This document shows, piece by piece, positions 1-6,905 of a stretch of 10,687 nucleotides of DNA (positions are counted from its first letter, which is position 1; each line of letters starts with the position of its first letter). Origin of the DNA: Candidatus Fermentibacteraceae bacterium. GTDB taxonomy: Bacteria; Fermentibacterota; Fermentibacteria; Fermentibacterales; JCC-6. The position numbers and the translations under genes are program-made. The notes under the pieces are model-generated. The model was given only the letters and a program-made list of their open reading frames with translations. It ran no database searches and was not told the origin of the DNA. Location: assembly GCA_029932015.1 (NCBI GenBank), contig JAOZQW010000054.1:1-10687 (forward strand). The letters run 5' to 3'.

Positions 1-729
1 GAAGTTCCCGGATCTCTCAACAGCTGCATGGGCGCTCCGATAGTAGTCGAGGGAGCAGTTACAGCACTGATAATGGCAGAACACGCCGACGATGACGCCT
101 TCGGACATGAGCATGAGGGTATGCTCTTCGCTGCGGCCGGGCTTCTTTCCATGAAGATGGAGCTCTCCGACCTTAGAAGACGCTGCGGAGACCTCTTCGA
201 GAGGGATTCACTGACAGGCCTGCCGAGAGTGCCGTATCTGTACGACCACCTGAAAATTATGGCCGGCAAGGTGCAGCTGTACGGAGGTCCTGTAAGTGTG
301 ATCGTTGCCGACATCGATGATTTCTCCTTGCTCAACGAGACGGTTGGCTACCCAGCCGGGGATGCGATCCTCCGTCAGGCGGCGCATCGCTTCAGTGGAT
401 GCTTCTCTCCTGAGATCATCGTAGCCCGGATAGGTGCAGACCGGTTCGCGGCATGCGTCCCCTCTATTGACGGAGCCGGACTGGAGGCTCTCATCGCGCG
501 GACCATCAATGCTCTCTCATGGAATTTCTCCAGCGGGGCGAAAGATCCGGGAGTGCCTGTTTCGGCATCGATAGGCGCCTGCTATACCAGTACTAACAGG
601 GAAGTTCTGCTGCTCATTCGGGAGGCGGAGCAAGCCGCATCCGAGGCGGCCGCCGCGGGTTCCGGCTCAAGCAGGATGAGAGGTATCGGACGAGGTCGAG
701 GATCAAGTACCGGCAGCAGAAGCGAATGA
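1..729 (+). CDS. GAF / degenerate GGDEF domain protein (5' partial)
   Basis: The reading frame is open at the left edge, so the N-terminus is missing; the Met codon at 28 is internal to a domain and is probably not the start. The first 55 or so residues look like the end of a GAF sensory domain (GAPIVVEGAVTALIMAE, then a helix). A GGDEF-fold domain follows from about base 205: DSLTGLP, the metal-site segment ADIDDF, GYPAGDAIL and the closing SASIGA are all present. The signature GG(D/E)EF is replaced by GADRF (bases 433-447), and no RxxD inhibitory site is visible just upstream. Diguanylate cyclase activity is therefore unlikely. I infer a signalling or nucleotide-binding role rather than c-di-GMP synthesis. 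The C-terminus is a Gly/Ser/Arg-rich tail. Its stop codon overlaps the next gene's start (ATGA, 726-729), so the two are probably cotranslated. Confidence 0.85.
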   Translation, partial: EVPGSLNSCMGAPIVVEGAVTALIMAEHADDDAFGHEHEGMLFAAAGLLSMKMELSDLRRRCGDLFERDSLTGLPRVPYLYDHLKIMAGKVQLYGGPVSVIVADIDDFSLLNETVGYPAGDAILRQAAHRFSGCFSPEIIVARIGADRFAACVPSIDGAGLEALIARTINALSWNFSSGAKDPGVPVSASIGACYTSTNREVLLLIREAEQAASEAAAAGSGSSRMRGIGRGRGSSTGSRSE

Positions 730-1106
730 GAAGCAGGATTCTCAGGAGAGCCTTTCTGCTGGCAGTGCTGGCTGGGATATTCTACCTCAGCCATCAGCCT
801 TCCCTTGTCATTGTGCCCCCTCTTTTTCCTTTCCAGGACAAGGTTCTGCATGCCGTCGAGTTCTTCATTCTCGGACTCTCTCTTCTCATGAACAGGGATA
901 TCTGCAGAGGTCACTGCCGTCTGTGGATACTCTTCTCAGGCGGGGCTGTTTGGGCTGTACTGGATGAAGTCCACCAGAGCTTCATCCCTGGAAGGGACTG
1001 TTCCATAATGGACCTGTTGGCGGACCTGGTTGGTCTTTGCTTATGTTTCACCGTGCTGTCCGGGAGAAAACTGCCGGGCAATACCGTTTCAGTAGAGGAC
1101 AATTGA
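726..1106 (+). CDS. VanZ-like small membrane protein
   Basis: A 126-residue hydrophobic protein with about four membrane segments (roughly residues 6-23, 40-56, 66-86 and 95-112). It carries the VanZ-family landmarks: SHQP after the first helix, DKVLHAVEFFILG at the start of the second, and DEVHQSFIPGRDCSIMDLLAD between the third and fourth. VanZ was named from a teicoplanin-resistance gene, but most chromosomal homologues are uncharacterised, so resistance should not be assumed. The start codon overlaps the stop of the GGDEF-like gene as ATGA, and only a weak ribosome site precedes it, consistent with translational coupling. It is the last gene of the left-hand unit; no convincing terminator follows. 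Confidence 0.85.
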   Translation: MRSRILRRAFLLAVLAGIFYLSHQPSLVIVPPLFPFQDKVLHAVEFFILGLSLLMNRDICRGHCRLWILFSGGAVWAVLDEVHQSFIPGRDCSIMDLLADLVGLCLCFTVLSGRKLPGNTVSVEDN

Positions 1107-1128
1107 GGGTCAATCAGTTGTTCCCCGC

Positions 1129-1158
1129 TTGACATCTCCAGTCCCCCGATGTTAGGGT
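1129..1158 (+). promoter_or_regulatory. Putative sigma-70-type promoter for the lipoprotein/LysM unit
   Basis: A perfect TTGACA -35 box lies at 1129-1134. After an 18-nt spacer there is a weak -10 box, TAGGGT (1153-1158, 3 of 6 consensus positions). Transcription would begin near 1165 and give a leader of about 100 nt before the lipoprotein start. The region from 1107 to 1265 is AT-richer than its surroundings and holds no gene. The weak -10 keeps this tentative. Confidence 0.4.
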
Positions 1159-1250
1159 ATTGTTTAGTGTTTTGTCGTGTGTGAACGGGGTAAAACGGAA
1201 TTAACTGTGTTTTGTGTTAAGTGTGCAATCGAACTCAAACGGAAATCGAG

Positions 1251-1257
1251 AGGAGGT
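1251..1257 (+). promoter_or_regulatory. Ribosome binding site fixing the lipoprotein start
   Basis: AGGAGGT, 8 nt upstream of the ATG at 1266. It selects this start over the in-frame ATG at 1221, which would put 15 charged and polar residues before the lipoprotein signal peptide. Confidence 0.8.
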
Positions 1258-1265
1258 GCCAGGAT

Positions 1266-1538
1266 ATGATCAAGACCAGAATTCTCTGGTTCTGTCTTGG
1301 GATCCTGATCTTGTCCCTGCTGTTCACTGCGTGCGGACCCAGCGCGGAGCAGCTTGCGGCAAGGGATAGCGCCCGAGCGGCAGCATTGGCTGCCGAAGCA
1401 AGAGCTGACAACCTTGAAGCCGAGCTCGCAAGTCTCCCCGGTGATATCGCCGGTCTGGAGGCCCAGGTTCTCGCGCTCGAACTGGAACTTTCTGAACTGC
1501 AGGCCGAGTACTACGCTCTCGGCGGCGGCAGCCGATAA
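1266..1538 (+). CDS. Small coiled-coil lipoprotein
   Basis: A 90-residue protein. A basic N-terminus (MIKTR) and a hydrophobic stretch end in LSLLFTAC, a lipobox-like site with Cys23 as the lipidated residue; Phe at -3 is less usual than Leu. The mature part is Ala/Glu/Leu-rich with heptad-like spacing (residues 27-83), interrupted by SLPGD, so a short helical hairpin or coiled coil is likely. It ends in a Gly-rich GGGSR and lacks the C-terminal Lys that covalently links Braun's lipoprotein to peptidoglycan. It is followed 18 nt later by a secreted coiled-coil/LysM protein, so both probably act in the periplasm or at the outer membrane. I do not recognise a named family. Lipidation and coiled coil are read from the sequence; an anchoring role is inference. 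Confidence 0.75.
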   Translation: MIKTRILWFCLGILILSLLFTACGPSAEQLAARDSARAAALAAEARADNLEAELASLPGDIAGLEAQVLALELELSELQAEYYALGGGSR

Positions 1539-1556
1539 CAAGGAAGGGGTAATACA

Positions 1557-2231
1557 ATGAAACGCACTGTACTCATTGCTCTCATGCTTTGCCTCGGCCT
1601 TGCGTCCACAGGTCTTGCCAAGACCTGGACAGCCGAGGAACTTTCATCTTACTCCCAGGCCGAGATCGAGGCCATGGGTGACAAGAACATCGACCAGCAG
1701 ATCGCTTACTGGGAATGGCGCAAGGCCGTTGCCGACGAGCGCATTGCCGCGCTCGAGCCCCAGGTCCTCCCTCTGAGGGCTGCAAGGGATGCGCTCTCCG
1801 CACGGATTGCTGAGCTCACCGCAGAGATAAACTCTCTTCGCGCTCAGATCCAGGCTCTCCTCAACGCAGGTGTGAATCATTACATCCTTGAGGGAGAGAG
1901 CCTCTGGAAGATCGCCTCTTATCATTACTACTACGGAGACGGTTCCCAGTGGCCTGTCATCTTCGAACGCAACCGTGACACCATCAGTGATGCCAACCTC
2001 ATTTACGCGGGTCATTCTCTCTGGGTACCCGTACCTCTGCTGAATGCCTACACCGTCATCGAGGGTGACTTCCTCGGCAAGATCGCCGGATACGCCGTCG
2101 TATATGGTGACAGAGGAATGTGGCCGCAGCTCTATGAGGCAAATGCCAGCATTATCAGCGATCCCAACCTGATCTATCCCGGACAGGTTCTCAACGTCAA
2201 CCGCTCCGCGCGGACCGGGGGATCACGCTAG
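1557..2231 (+). CDS. Secreted coiled-coil protein with two LysM modules
   Basis: A 224-residue protein. A Sec signal peptide is clear (MKRTVLIALMLCLGLASTGLA, probable cleavage after Ala21). A helical, charged coiled-coil region follows (about residues 36-105, e.g. RIAELTAEINSLRAQIQAL). Two tandem LysM modules of the longer YgaU/XkdP type come next (about 107-159 and 163-215). Each has a Tyr-rich first helix, GD-x-x-x-WP, a Glu-x-Asn segment and a closing NLIYxGxxLxV. LysM modules bind N-acetylglucosamine-containing glycans, chiefly peptidoglycan. No catalytic domain is present, so a structural or scaffolding role in the cell wall is likely. AGGAAGGGG at 1541-1549 provides the ribosome site. 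It is the downstream partner of the lipoprotein gene and is followed by a strong hairpin. Confidence 0.88.
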   Translation: MKRTVLIALMLCLGLASTGLAKTWTAEELSSYSQAEIEAMGDKNIDQQIAYWEWRKAVADERIAALEPQVLPLRAARDALSARIAELTAEINSLRAQIQALLNAGVNHYILEGESLWKIASYHYYYGDGSQWPVIFERNRDTISDANLIYAGHSLWVPVPLLNAYTVIEGDFLGKIAGYAVVYGDRGMWPQLYEANASIISDPNLIYPGQVLNVNRSARTGGSR

Positions 2232-2246
2232 GTTCCAGGCTCGACA

Positions 2247-2283
2247 AGGAAAGCTCCCCGTACGGGGTACGGGGGGCTTTCCT
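2247..2283 (+). terminator. 17-bp hairpin after the LysM gene, terminator-like without a U-tract
   Basis: Arm 2247-2263 (AGGAAAGCTCCCCGTAC) pairs with 2267-2283 (GTACGGGGGGCTTTCCT) around a GGG loop. All 17 positions pair, one of them as G-U. It starts 15 nt after the LysM stop codon and ends 26 nt before the phoH start. No run of T follows on this strand, so it is not a textbook intrinsic terminator; it may block 3' exonucleases, terminate partly, or act from the phoH leader. Confidence 0.55.
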
Positions 2284-2309
2284 GATGCCCTTCGAGCGGA
2301 ATCGTTCTC

Positions 2310-3263
2310 ATGAATGATCCATCGGAACTTTCAATTCGTCTTTCTGCAGACGAGGCCGGAAGGGTCTTTGGCTCCGGCGATGCAAATCTGCGTATTATCT
2401 GTCAGCGACTGAATGTAACCGCTACCTATAGAGACTCCATCCTTGTCCTGTCCGGCGACTCGGAGGCTGTCGATCGTGCGGGTGCTGTTATATACCGTCT
2501 ACGGCACGAGATTGAAGCATCAGGTTCACTCAGCACACACAGTCTGGAGGCTGCAATGGGATTCCCGGAGAGCCACGATACTTCATTGGAACTCTCCGTT
2601 CCCGGCAAAGCTGGCAGGATAATACCGAAGACCTCCGGTCAGCAGAGCTATCTCAGGGCTATCAGAGACTCGGAGATAGTCTTCTGCATTGGCCCCGCAG
2701 GGACAGGCAAGACATTCCTTGCCGTCGCAAGCGCAGTTGCAGCGCTTGCCGATGGAGAGGTGGACAGGATCATAATTTCAAGACCGGCCGTTGAGGCCGG
2801 AGAGAGCCTGGGTTTTCTGCCGGGGGACCTGCAGCAGAAGATCGATCCCTATCTCAAGCCTGTCTACGATGCGCTTGATGATACCCTTACTCCTGCACGG
2901 GTGAGGAGGAATCTGGATAACCGCATAATCGAGGTCGCTCCGCTTGCATACATGCGGGGACGAACGCTGAACAACGCGTTCGTCATACTGGACGAGGCCC
3001 AGAACACCACTCTCACTCAATTGAAAATGTTCCTGACCAGACTGGGTCATCGGTCCAGAGCTATAATCACCGGAGATATTACTCAGATCGATCTGTGCCC
3101 TGCAGCCTCTTCGGGGCTGGTCCAGATCAAGGACATCCTGTCCGACATCAAGGGCGTGGAATTCTCCTATCTCAGCTACAGGGACGTAGTTCGCCACCCC
3201 CTGGTCCAGAGGATTATCTCGGCATTTGAGGATGCGGATAGTAACAGCAAAAGGGAGGGGTGA
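2310..3263 (+). CDS. phoH: PhoH-like ATPase (YbeZ family)
   Basis: A 317-residue protein of usual family length. The first ~70 residues form a KH-like nucleic-acid-binding region. The PhoH ATPase domain follows with Walker A GPAGTGKT (128-135), IISRPAVEAGESLGFLPGD after it, Walker B VILDEAQNTT (225-234), and the sensor-like segment RAIITGDITQIDL. The family is an SF1-helicase-like P-loop ATPase that cooperates with YbeY in RNA metabolism and ribosome maturation; ybeY lies two genes downstream, which supports this. The start at 2310 has only a weak ribosome site (GAGCGGA, 2294-2300), but it gives the expected N-terminus. It is the first gene of a six-gene operon, 1 nt before the pgpH start. 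No clear promoter fits between the upstream hairpin and the start. Confidence 0.95.
   Translation: MNDPSELSIRLSADEAGRVFGSGDANLRIICQRLNVTATYRDSILVLSGDSEAVDRAGAVIYRLRHEIEASGSLSTHSLEAAMGFPESHDTSLELSVPGKAGRIIPKTSGQQSYLRAIRDSEIVFCIGPAGTGKTFLAVASAVAALADGEVDRIIISRPAVEAGESLGFLPGDLQQKIDPYLKPVYDALDDTLTPARVRRNLDNRIIEVAPLAYMRGRTLNNAFVILDEAQNTTLTQLKMFLTRLGHRSRAIITGDITQIDLCPAASSGLVQIKDILSDIKGVEFSYLSYRDVVRHPLVQRIISAFEDADSNSKREG
3253..3258 (+). promoter_or_regulatory. Ribosome binding site fixing the pgpH start
   Basis: GGGAGG within the last codons of phoH, 6 nt before the ATG at 3265. It favours this start over the in-frame ATG at 3226, which lies inside phoH and would add 13 charged residues before the first membrane helix. 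Confidence 0.75.
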
Positions 3264-3264
3264 T

Positions 3265-5280
3265 ATGCTCAGGAATGCATTGACGGGAAGTCTGGTCTTT
3301 ATCGTCCTTCTCGTCACCTATTTTTTTCTGCTCCTCCCCGATCATCCAGTAGTCGATCTCGGTCAGGTGCTTACCGGCCAGATCCTTGATGCAGATCTGG
3401 TCTCACCGGTGGATTTCGATGTTCTCTACACTGATGAAGAGATCGAGAGCATCGAGCTGGAGGCGAGAGCCACTATCCCCGCCTATCTCCGGATCGACGA
3501 GACGGTTTGGAATACTGTCAGCCGTGATCTGCGACCTGCATTCCAGACAATGGGTCTGGATTCTTCCAAGATCAGAGGCGTGCTGGGACAGCTCGAACCG
3601 ATGTATCTCAGCGGCATTTACAGCCTTGAATCAGTCAGGATGGACTACCAGGGTCACACTGTAGTTCTGCTCTCGGGATCAGGTGCTTCTGATCATTCGC
3701 TACTCAATATGAACGAGATGGAGGATGTGACCGAGGTCCTGCGAGGTACTCTCGCCGGGTTTGATCTCTCGTCCTCTCAGCTTGCAGATGTTTCCTCCAT
3801 CCTCCAGCCCAATGCCATCCCCGATGACTCTGCGCGAACGGCAAGTGCGGATGCCGCGGTGGCCGGGCTCAGTCATGTGGATACTACCATTAGCCAGGGC
3901 AGCACCATCCTCGCCGCCGGCCAGACGGTTACTCCCGTGACGGAGGAGTATATCAGAAGCATGAGGGAGAGCGGCTCCGGTCTTGCCGGAGTGACCCAGC
4001 CCCTGGCAATGATCCTGATAGTAGCCATGCTTCTTGTGCTGTGCATTTTCTACATAAAAGAACTGATGCCCGATTCCTGGAAGGCGACCAACCAGATCCT
4101 TCTCCTCGGAGTCATCTGGCTGCTTTCGCTTGCTTCTACCGGGCTCCTCTGGAGGGCTCTCGGAGACAATCATGGCTACCCTTATGCCACGTTGATCACT
4201 TTCGGGGCTGCCATGACCAGCATCTTCTTCCACCGGAGGCATGCCCTTTTCTTCACTTTCATTTTCTCACTCGCCCTGGGACTTGTACATCCGCATCCTT
4301 TCTCCATGGTGCTTATCGCATCTGTCTCCGGTTCCCTGGCGGCTTTCTCTGCCTGGGATATCAGACGCAGAAGCAGCATTCCCACAGCCACCGGGCTCGC
4401 TGCTGCCGGAGGGCTCTGCATGTATCTCCTCCTGTACCTGCTCCGGGCAACGACTGAATCCTCTTCCATACTCGGACCGGTACTCGAACTTCTCATCTCT
4501 CCCGTTATCGGTATCGGGGCGGCAAGTGCTCTCCTCTTCATCTTCGAGAAGATCTTCGGCGTCTATACCGTTCTGGCCATAGACGAGGTGAACAGGACCG
4601 ATCATCCCCTGCTCAAACGCATGCGCGAGGACGCTCCAGGAACCTGGAATCACTCTCTCACCGTTGCCGAACTCTCTGGCAGGGCTGCCAGTGCCATCAA
4701 TGCCTGGGAGGCTCTCGCTTCAGCCGGAGGATATTTCCATGATATCGGCAAGATGAAACATCCGGACATGTTCATAGAGAATCAGCAGCCAGGGAAGAAT
4801 CCGCATGATTCAATGAACCCGTGGGAAAGTGCTGGGATAATCATCTCCCATGTTCATGATGGCGCCGAGATGGCGCAGAAGGCCAAACTGCCAAAAGCAG
4901 TAATAGACATCCTGCTTCAGCATCATGGTACAAGTCTGACAAAGTATTTCTACAGCAAGGCAAGGCAGGAATCCATCGATCCTGATTCGGTGAAGGAATC
5001 CGACTTCAGATACGCAGGACCAAAGCCATCCACGATCGAGGCTGCTCTGGTCATGCTGGCAGACCAGGTCGCTTCGGCAACGAAGAACCTGACCTCGCCC
5101 GAAGAGCTGGGTGATATCATCGCAGCTGTTGTGGACGGCAAGGACCTCGAGGGAGAGCTGGACGACTGTCACCTTACAAGGAGAAATCTGAAAACCATCA
5201 TCAATGTATTTACCACTGTCCTGGAGAGCGGCTTCCACCGGAGGGTGGAGAACTACCCCTCGACGGAGACCGGAGCATGA
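3265..5280 (+). CDS. pgpH: 7TM-HD family cyclic-di-AMP phosphodiesterase (PgpH/YqfF type)
   Basis: A 671-residue membrane protein, close to the family's usual size. Layout: an N-terminal membrane helix (about 5-25), a large extracytoplasmic 7TMR-HDED-type region (about 26-235), a cluster of membrane helices (about 240-430) and a cytoplasmic HD domain (about 450-645). Candidate metal ligands of the HD domain are visible: His463 (NHS), His492-Asp493 (YFHDIGK), His529/His531 (SHVHDG), His553/His554 (QHHG) and Asp600 (ADQV). Characterised members hydrolyse c-di-AMP to pApA, linking osmotic and potassium balance to the envelope; this substrate is carried over from the family. No diadenylate cyclase gene lies in the window. 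It follows phoH by 1 nt and overlaps ybeY by an ATGA. Confidence 0.92.
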   Translation: MLRNALTGSLVFIVLLVTYFFLLLPDHPVVDLGQVLTGQILDADLVSPVDFDVLYTDEEIESIELEARATIPAYLRIDETVWNTVSRDLRPAFQTMGLDSSKIRGVLGQLEPMYLSGIYSLESVRMDYQGHTVVLLSGSGASDHSLLNMNEMEDVTEVLRGTLAGFDLSSSQLADVSSILQPNAIPDDSARTASADAAVAGLSHVDTTISQGSTILAAGQTVTPVTEEYIRSMRESGSGLAGVTQPLAMILIVAMLLVLCIFYIKELMPDSWKATNQILLLGVIWLLSLASTGLLWRALGDNHGYPYATLITFGAAMTSIFFHRRHALFFTFIFSLALGLVHPHPFSMVLIASVSGSLAAFSAWDIRRRSSIPTATGLAAAGGLCMYLLLYLLRATTESSSILGPVLELLISPVIGIGAASALLFIFEKIFGVYTVLAIDEVNRTDHPLLKRMREDAPGTWNHSLTVAELSGRAASAINAWEALASAGGYFHDIGKMKHPDMFIENQQPGKNPHDSMNPWESAGIIISHVHDGAEMAQKAKLPKAVIDILLQHHGTSLTKYFYSKARQESIDPDSVKESDFRYAGPKPSTIEAALVMLADQVASATKNLTSPEELGDIIAAVVDGKDLEGELDDCHLTRRNLKTIINVFTTVLESGFHRRVENYPSTETGA

Positions 5281-5663
5281 GGCTCGAAGTCGTACTCAGC
5301 TCTCCTCCTGTCTCGGCCCGTGAGCTCATGCAGGTGCTGGAGGGCATCATCGAGGATTCTGTCGAAGTCGTCGTAACTGATCCCGGATACATGAGGGTCC
5401 TGAACAGAAAATACAGACGGATCGATCGCCCCACGGATGTTCTCTCCTTCGACCTCGCTGATTCCCCGGAAGATAGACCTGAAGGGGTTATCTATGTCGA
5501 TGGACGGCTGGCGCCACCCACCTCAGAAGTCATTGAGCGTATCCTTCACGGATATCTGCATCTCTGCGGGATGAGCCATGACAGCGAAGAAGACTCGGAG
5601 AAGATGGATCAAATGCTGAATAGTATCATGGCTTCTCGACAATCGGGCGGGGAGACGGAATGA
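5277..5663 (+). CDS. ybeY: YbeY endoribonuclease / rRNA maturation factor
   Basis: A 128-residue protein, slightly shorter than the E. coli homologue. It carries the family's zinc site H-x3-H-x5-H: HGYLHLCGMSHD, with His91, His95 and His101. It also has the upstream segment NRKYRRIDRPTDVLSFDLAD that is typical of the family. YbeY is a single-strand-specific metallo-endoribonuclease involved in 16S rRNA 3'-end processing and ribosome quality control, and acts in the cytoplasm. The family aspartate usually found before the last His is Ser here (MSH instead of xDH), a small deviation. The start overlaps the pgpH stop (ATGA, 5277-5280), with GGAG 8 nt upstream. Together with phoH it forms the well-known functional pair. 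Confidence 0.95.
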   Translation: MRLEVVLSSPPVSARELMQVLEGIIEDSVEVVVTDPGYMRVLNRKYRRIDRPTDVLSFDLADSPEDRPEGVIYVDGRLAPPTSEVIERILHGYLHLCGMSHDSEEDSEKMDQMLNSIMASRQSGGETE

Positions 5664-6877
5664 CAGGTCCTCTTGCCGTACTCGTAAGCGGTATTCTTAT
5701 CAGCTTTCTGTCTTCTGGAATGAGAACAGCCCTCCCTGAACTGGTAATGGATCAGGGCAGAGATGCATCAGGTCGTCGTCAGTCCGCACTCAGATCACTG
5801 CGGGTTCTCTGGCTCTCCCGTTATACCGGACTGATACTCATGGGCACGGGAATCGCACTGACTGCTCCGTTCCTTGCTGCATGGATATCTCTTTCCTTCT
5901 GGCTTTCGCTCGTGATTCTGGCTGCAATGGCCTTTCTGGTGGGAGAGATCCTGCCTTCTCTGCTCGCGAGGATTGCTCCCGAGAGATTCGTACAGATCAC
6001 TAAAATACCATTCCTTCTACTCAGGGCTGTCTTCGGGATCCCTGTCCTTCTCGTTCTCGGCCCCTCGAGAAATGGAGAACAGGAAGAGATTGACGGCTGG
6101 CTCGTACTCCCCCCGGATGTGATGTGGCTTGAGAGGCGCAGGGAGAAGGGCTCCAGGGATGGTGTCGAGCAGGAACAGGAACTGATTGACGGAGTTCTTG
6201 ACTTCTCTGACAAGATCGTCCGCGAGGTGATGGTCCCGCGAATAGACATGGTCTGCGTCGAGCTGGATGATGACCTGGATTCAGTCGTTGACAAGGTGAC
6301 CAGAGCAGGACATTCGAGGATCCCTGTATTTCGAGACAGGATAGACAATATCATCGGTGTTCTTTACGCGAAGGATCTCCTCGCCTATCTCGGAAGCGGT
6401 TCAAGCGAGTTCAGCCCGGAGAACGATCTTCGAAAGGCCTACTTCGTTCCCGAATACAAACCGGTCGACCAGCTTTTCAGGGAATTCCAGTCAAGCAGGA
6501 CTCACATGGCGATAGTTGTGGATGAGTACGGGGGAACGGCCGGGATCGTGACCATCGAGGATCTGATGGAGGAAGTCTTTGGTGAGATCCAGGACGAGTA
6601 CGACATGGAAACTCCTCTCGTTCACTCAATAGGAAGCGGTGCCCACAGACTGGACGCAAGGCTTCCCATCGATGACCTGAACGACCTTCTCGGTACCAAC
6701 TTCATGGATGATGATTACGAGAGCCTCGGCGGGATGCTCTTCGATGAGCTGGGCAAAATACCGCGGCAGGGTGAGTCCGTACACCTTGGCAATTATGTCT
6801 TTACCATTGAAAAGGTCAGGGCTCAGCGCATACTGCAGGTTCGGGTGACGGAGGAGAGCGGCAGGGAAAACGGATGA
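5660..6877 (+). CDS. CNNM/CorC_HlyC-type membrane protein with CBS pair
   Basis: A 405-residue protein. The first ~140 residues hold several hydrophobic helices and match a divergent DUF21/CNNM domain (VGEILPSLLARIAPERF is the best-preserved part). A CBS pair follows (about 185-310), opening with the typical VREVMVPRIDM and including VDEYGGTAGIVTIEDLMEEVFGEI (DEYGG at 288-292). A C-terminal CorC_HlyC (transporter-associated) domain covers about 325-400. Family members are linked to magnesium or cobalt export, and older annotations call them hemolysin. Near the N-terminus, the motif usually written S-A-x-E-T-A reads SSGMRTA, so the conserved Glu is missing; ion transport is uncertain. The start overlaps the ybeY stop (ATGA), with GGGGAG just upstream. 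This class of gene often follows ybeY. Confidence 0.9.
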   Translation: MTGPLAVLVSGILISFLSSGMRTALPELVMDQGRDASGRRQSALRSLRVLWLSRYTGLILMGTGIALTAPFLAAWISLSFWLSLVILAAMAFLVGEILPSLLARIAPERFVQITKIPFLLLRAVFGIPVLLVLGPSRNGEQEEIDGWLVLPPDVMWLERRREKGSRDGVEQEQELIDGVLDFSDKIVREVMVPRIDMVCVELDDDLDSVVDKVTRAGHSRIPVFRDRIDNIIGVLYAKDLLAYLGSGSSEFSPENDLRKAYFVPEYKPVDQLFREFQSSRTHMAIVVDEYGGTAGIVTIEDLMEEVFGEIQDEYDMETPLVHSIGSGAHRLDARLPIDDLNDLLGTNFMDDDYESLGGMLFDELGKIPRQGESVHLGNYVFTIEKVRAQRILQVRVTEESGRENG

Positions 6878-6905
6878 TCTCCGGTGTCCCAGCCCCGGTG
6901 CCCCG

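Noticed and set aside
1102..1114. ATTGA/TCAAT hairpin after the VanZ-like gene as a terminator
   Set aside because: Five AT-rich pairs and no T-tract; too weak to call.
1221..1265. Upstream start for the lipoprotein gene
   Set aside because: It would put polar residues before the signal peptide; the strong AGGAGGT directly upstream of 1266 decides for the later start.
3700..4242. 180-codon minus-strand open frame opposite pgpH
   Set aside because: Lies fully inside a well-supported gene on the other strand, has no family-like motifs and no ribosome site; a coding shadow. The same holds for 4810-5238, 1644-2015, 2778-3317 and 8215-8664.
6878..6905. Repeated CCGGTG before recO as a regulatory site
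   Set aside because: A 6-bp direct repeat in GC-rich sequence can arise by chance; no further symmetry.
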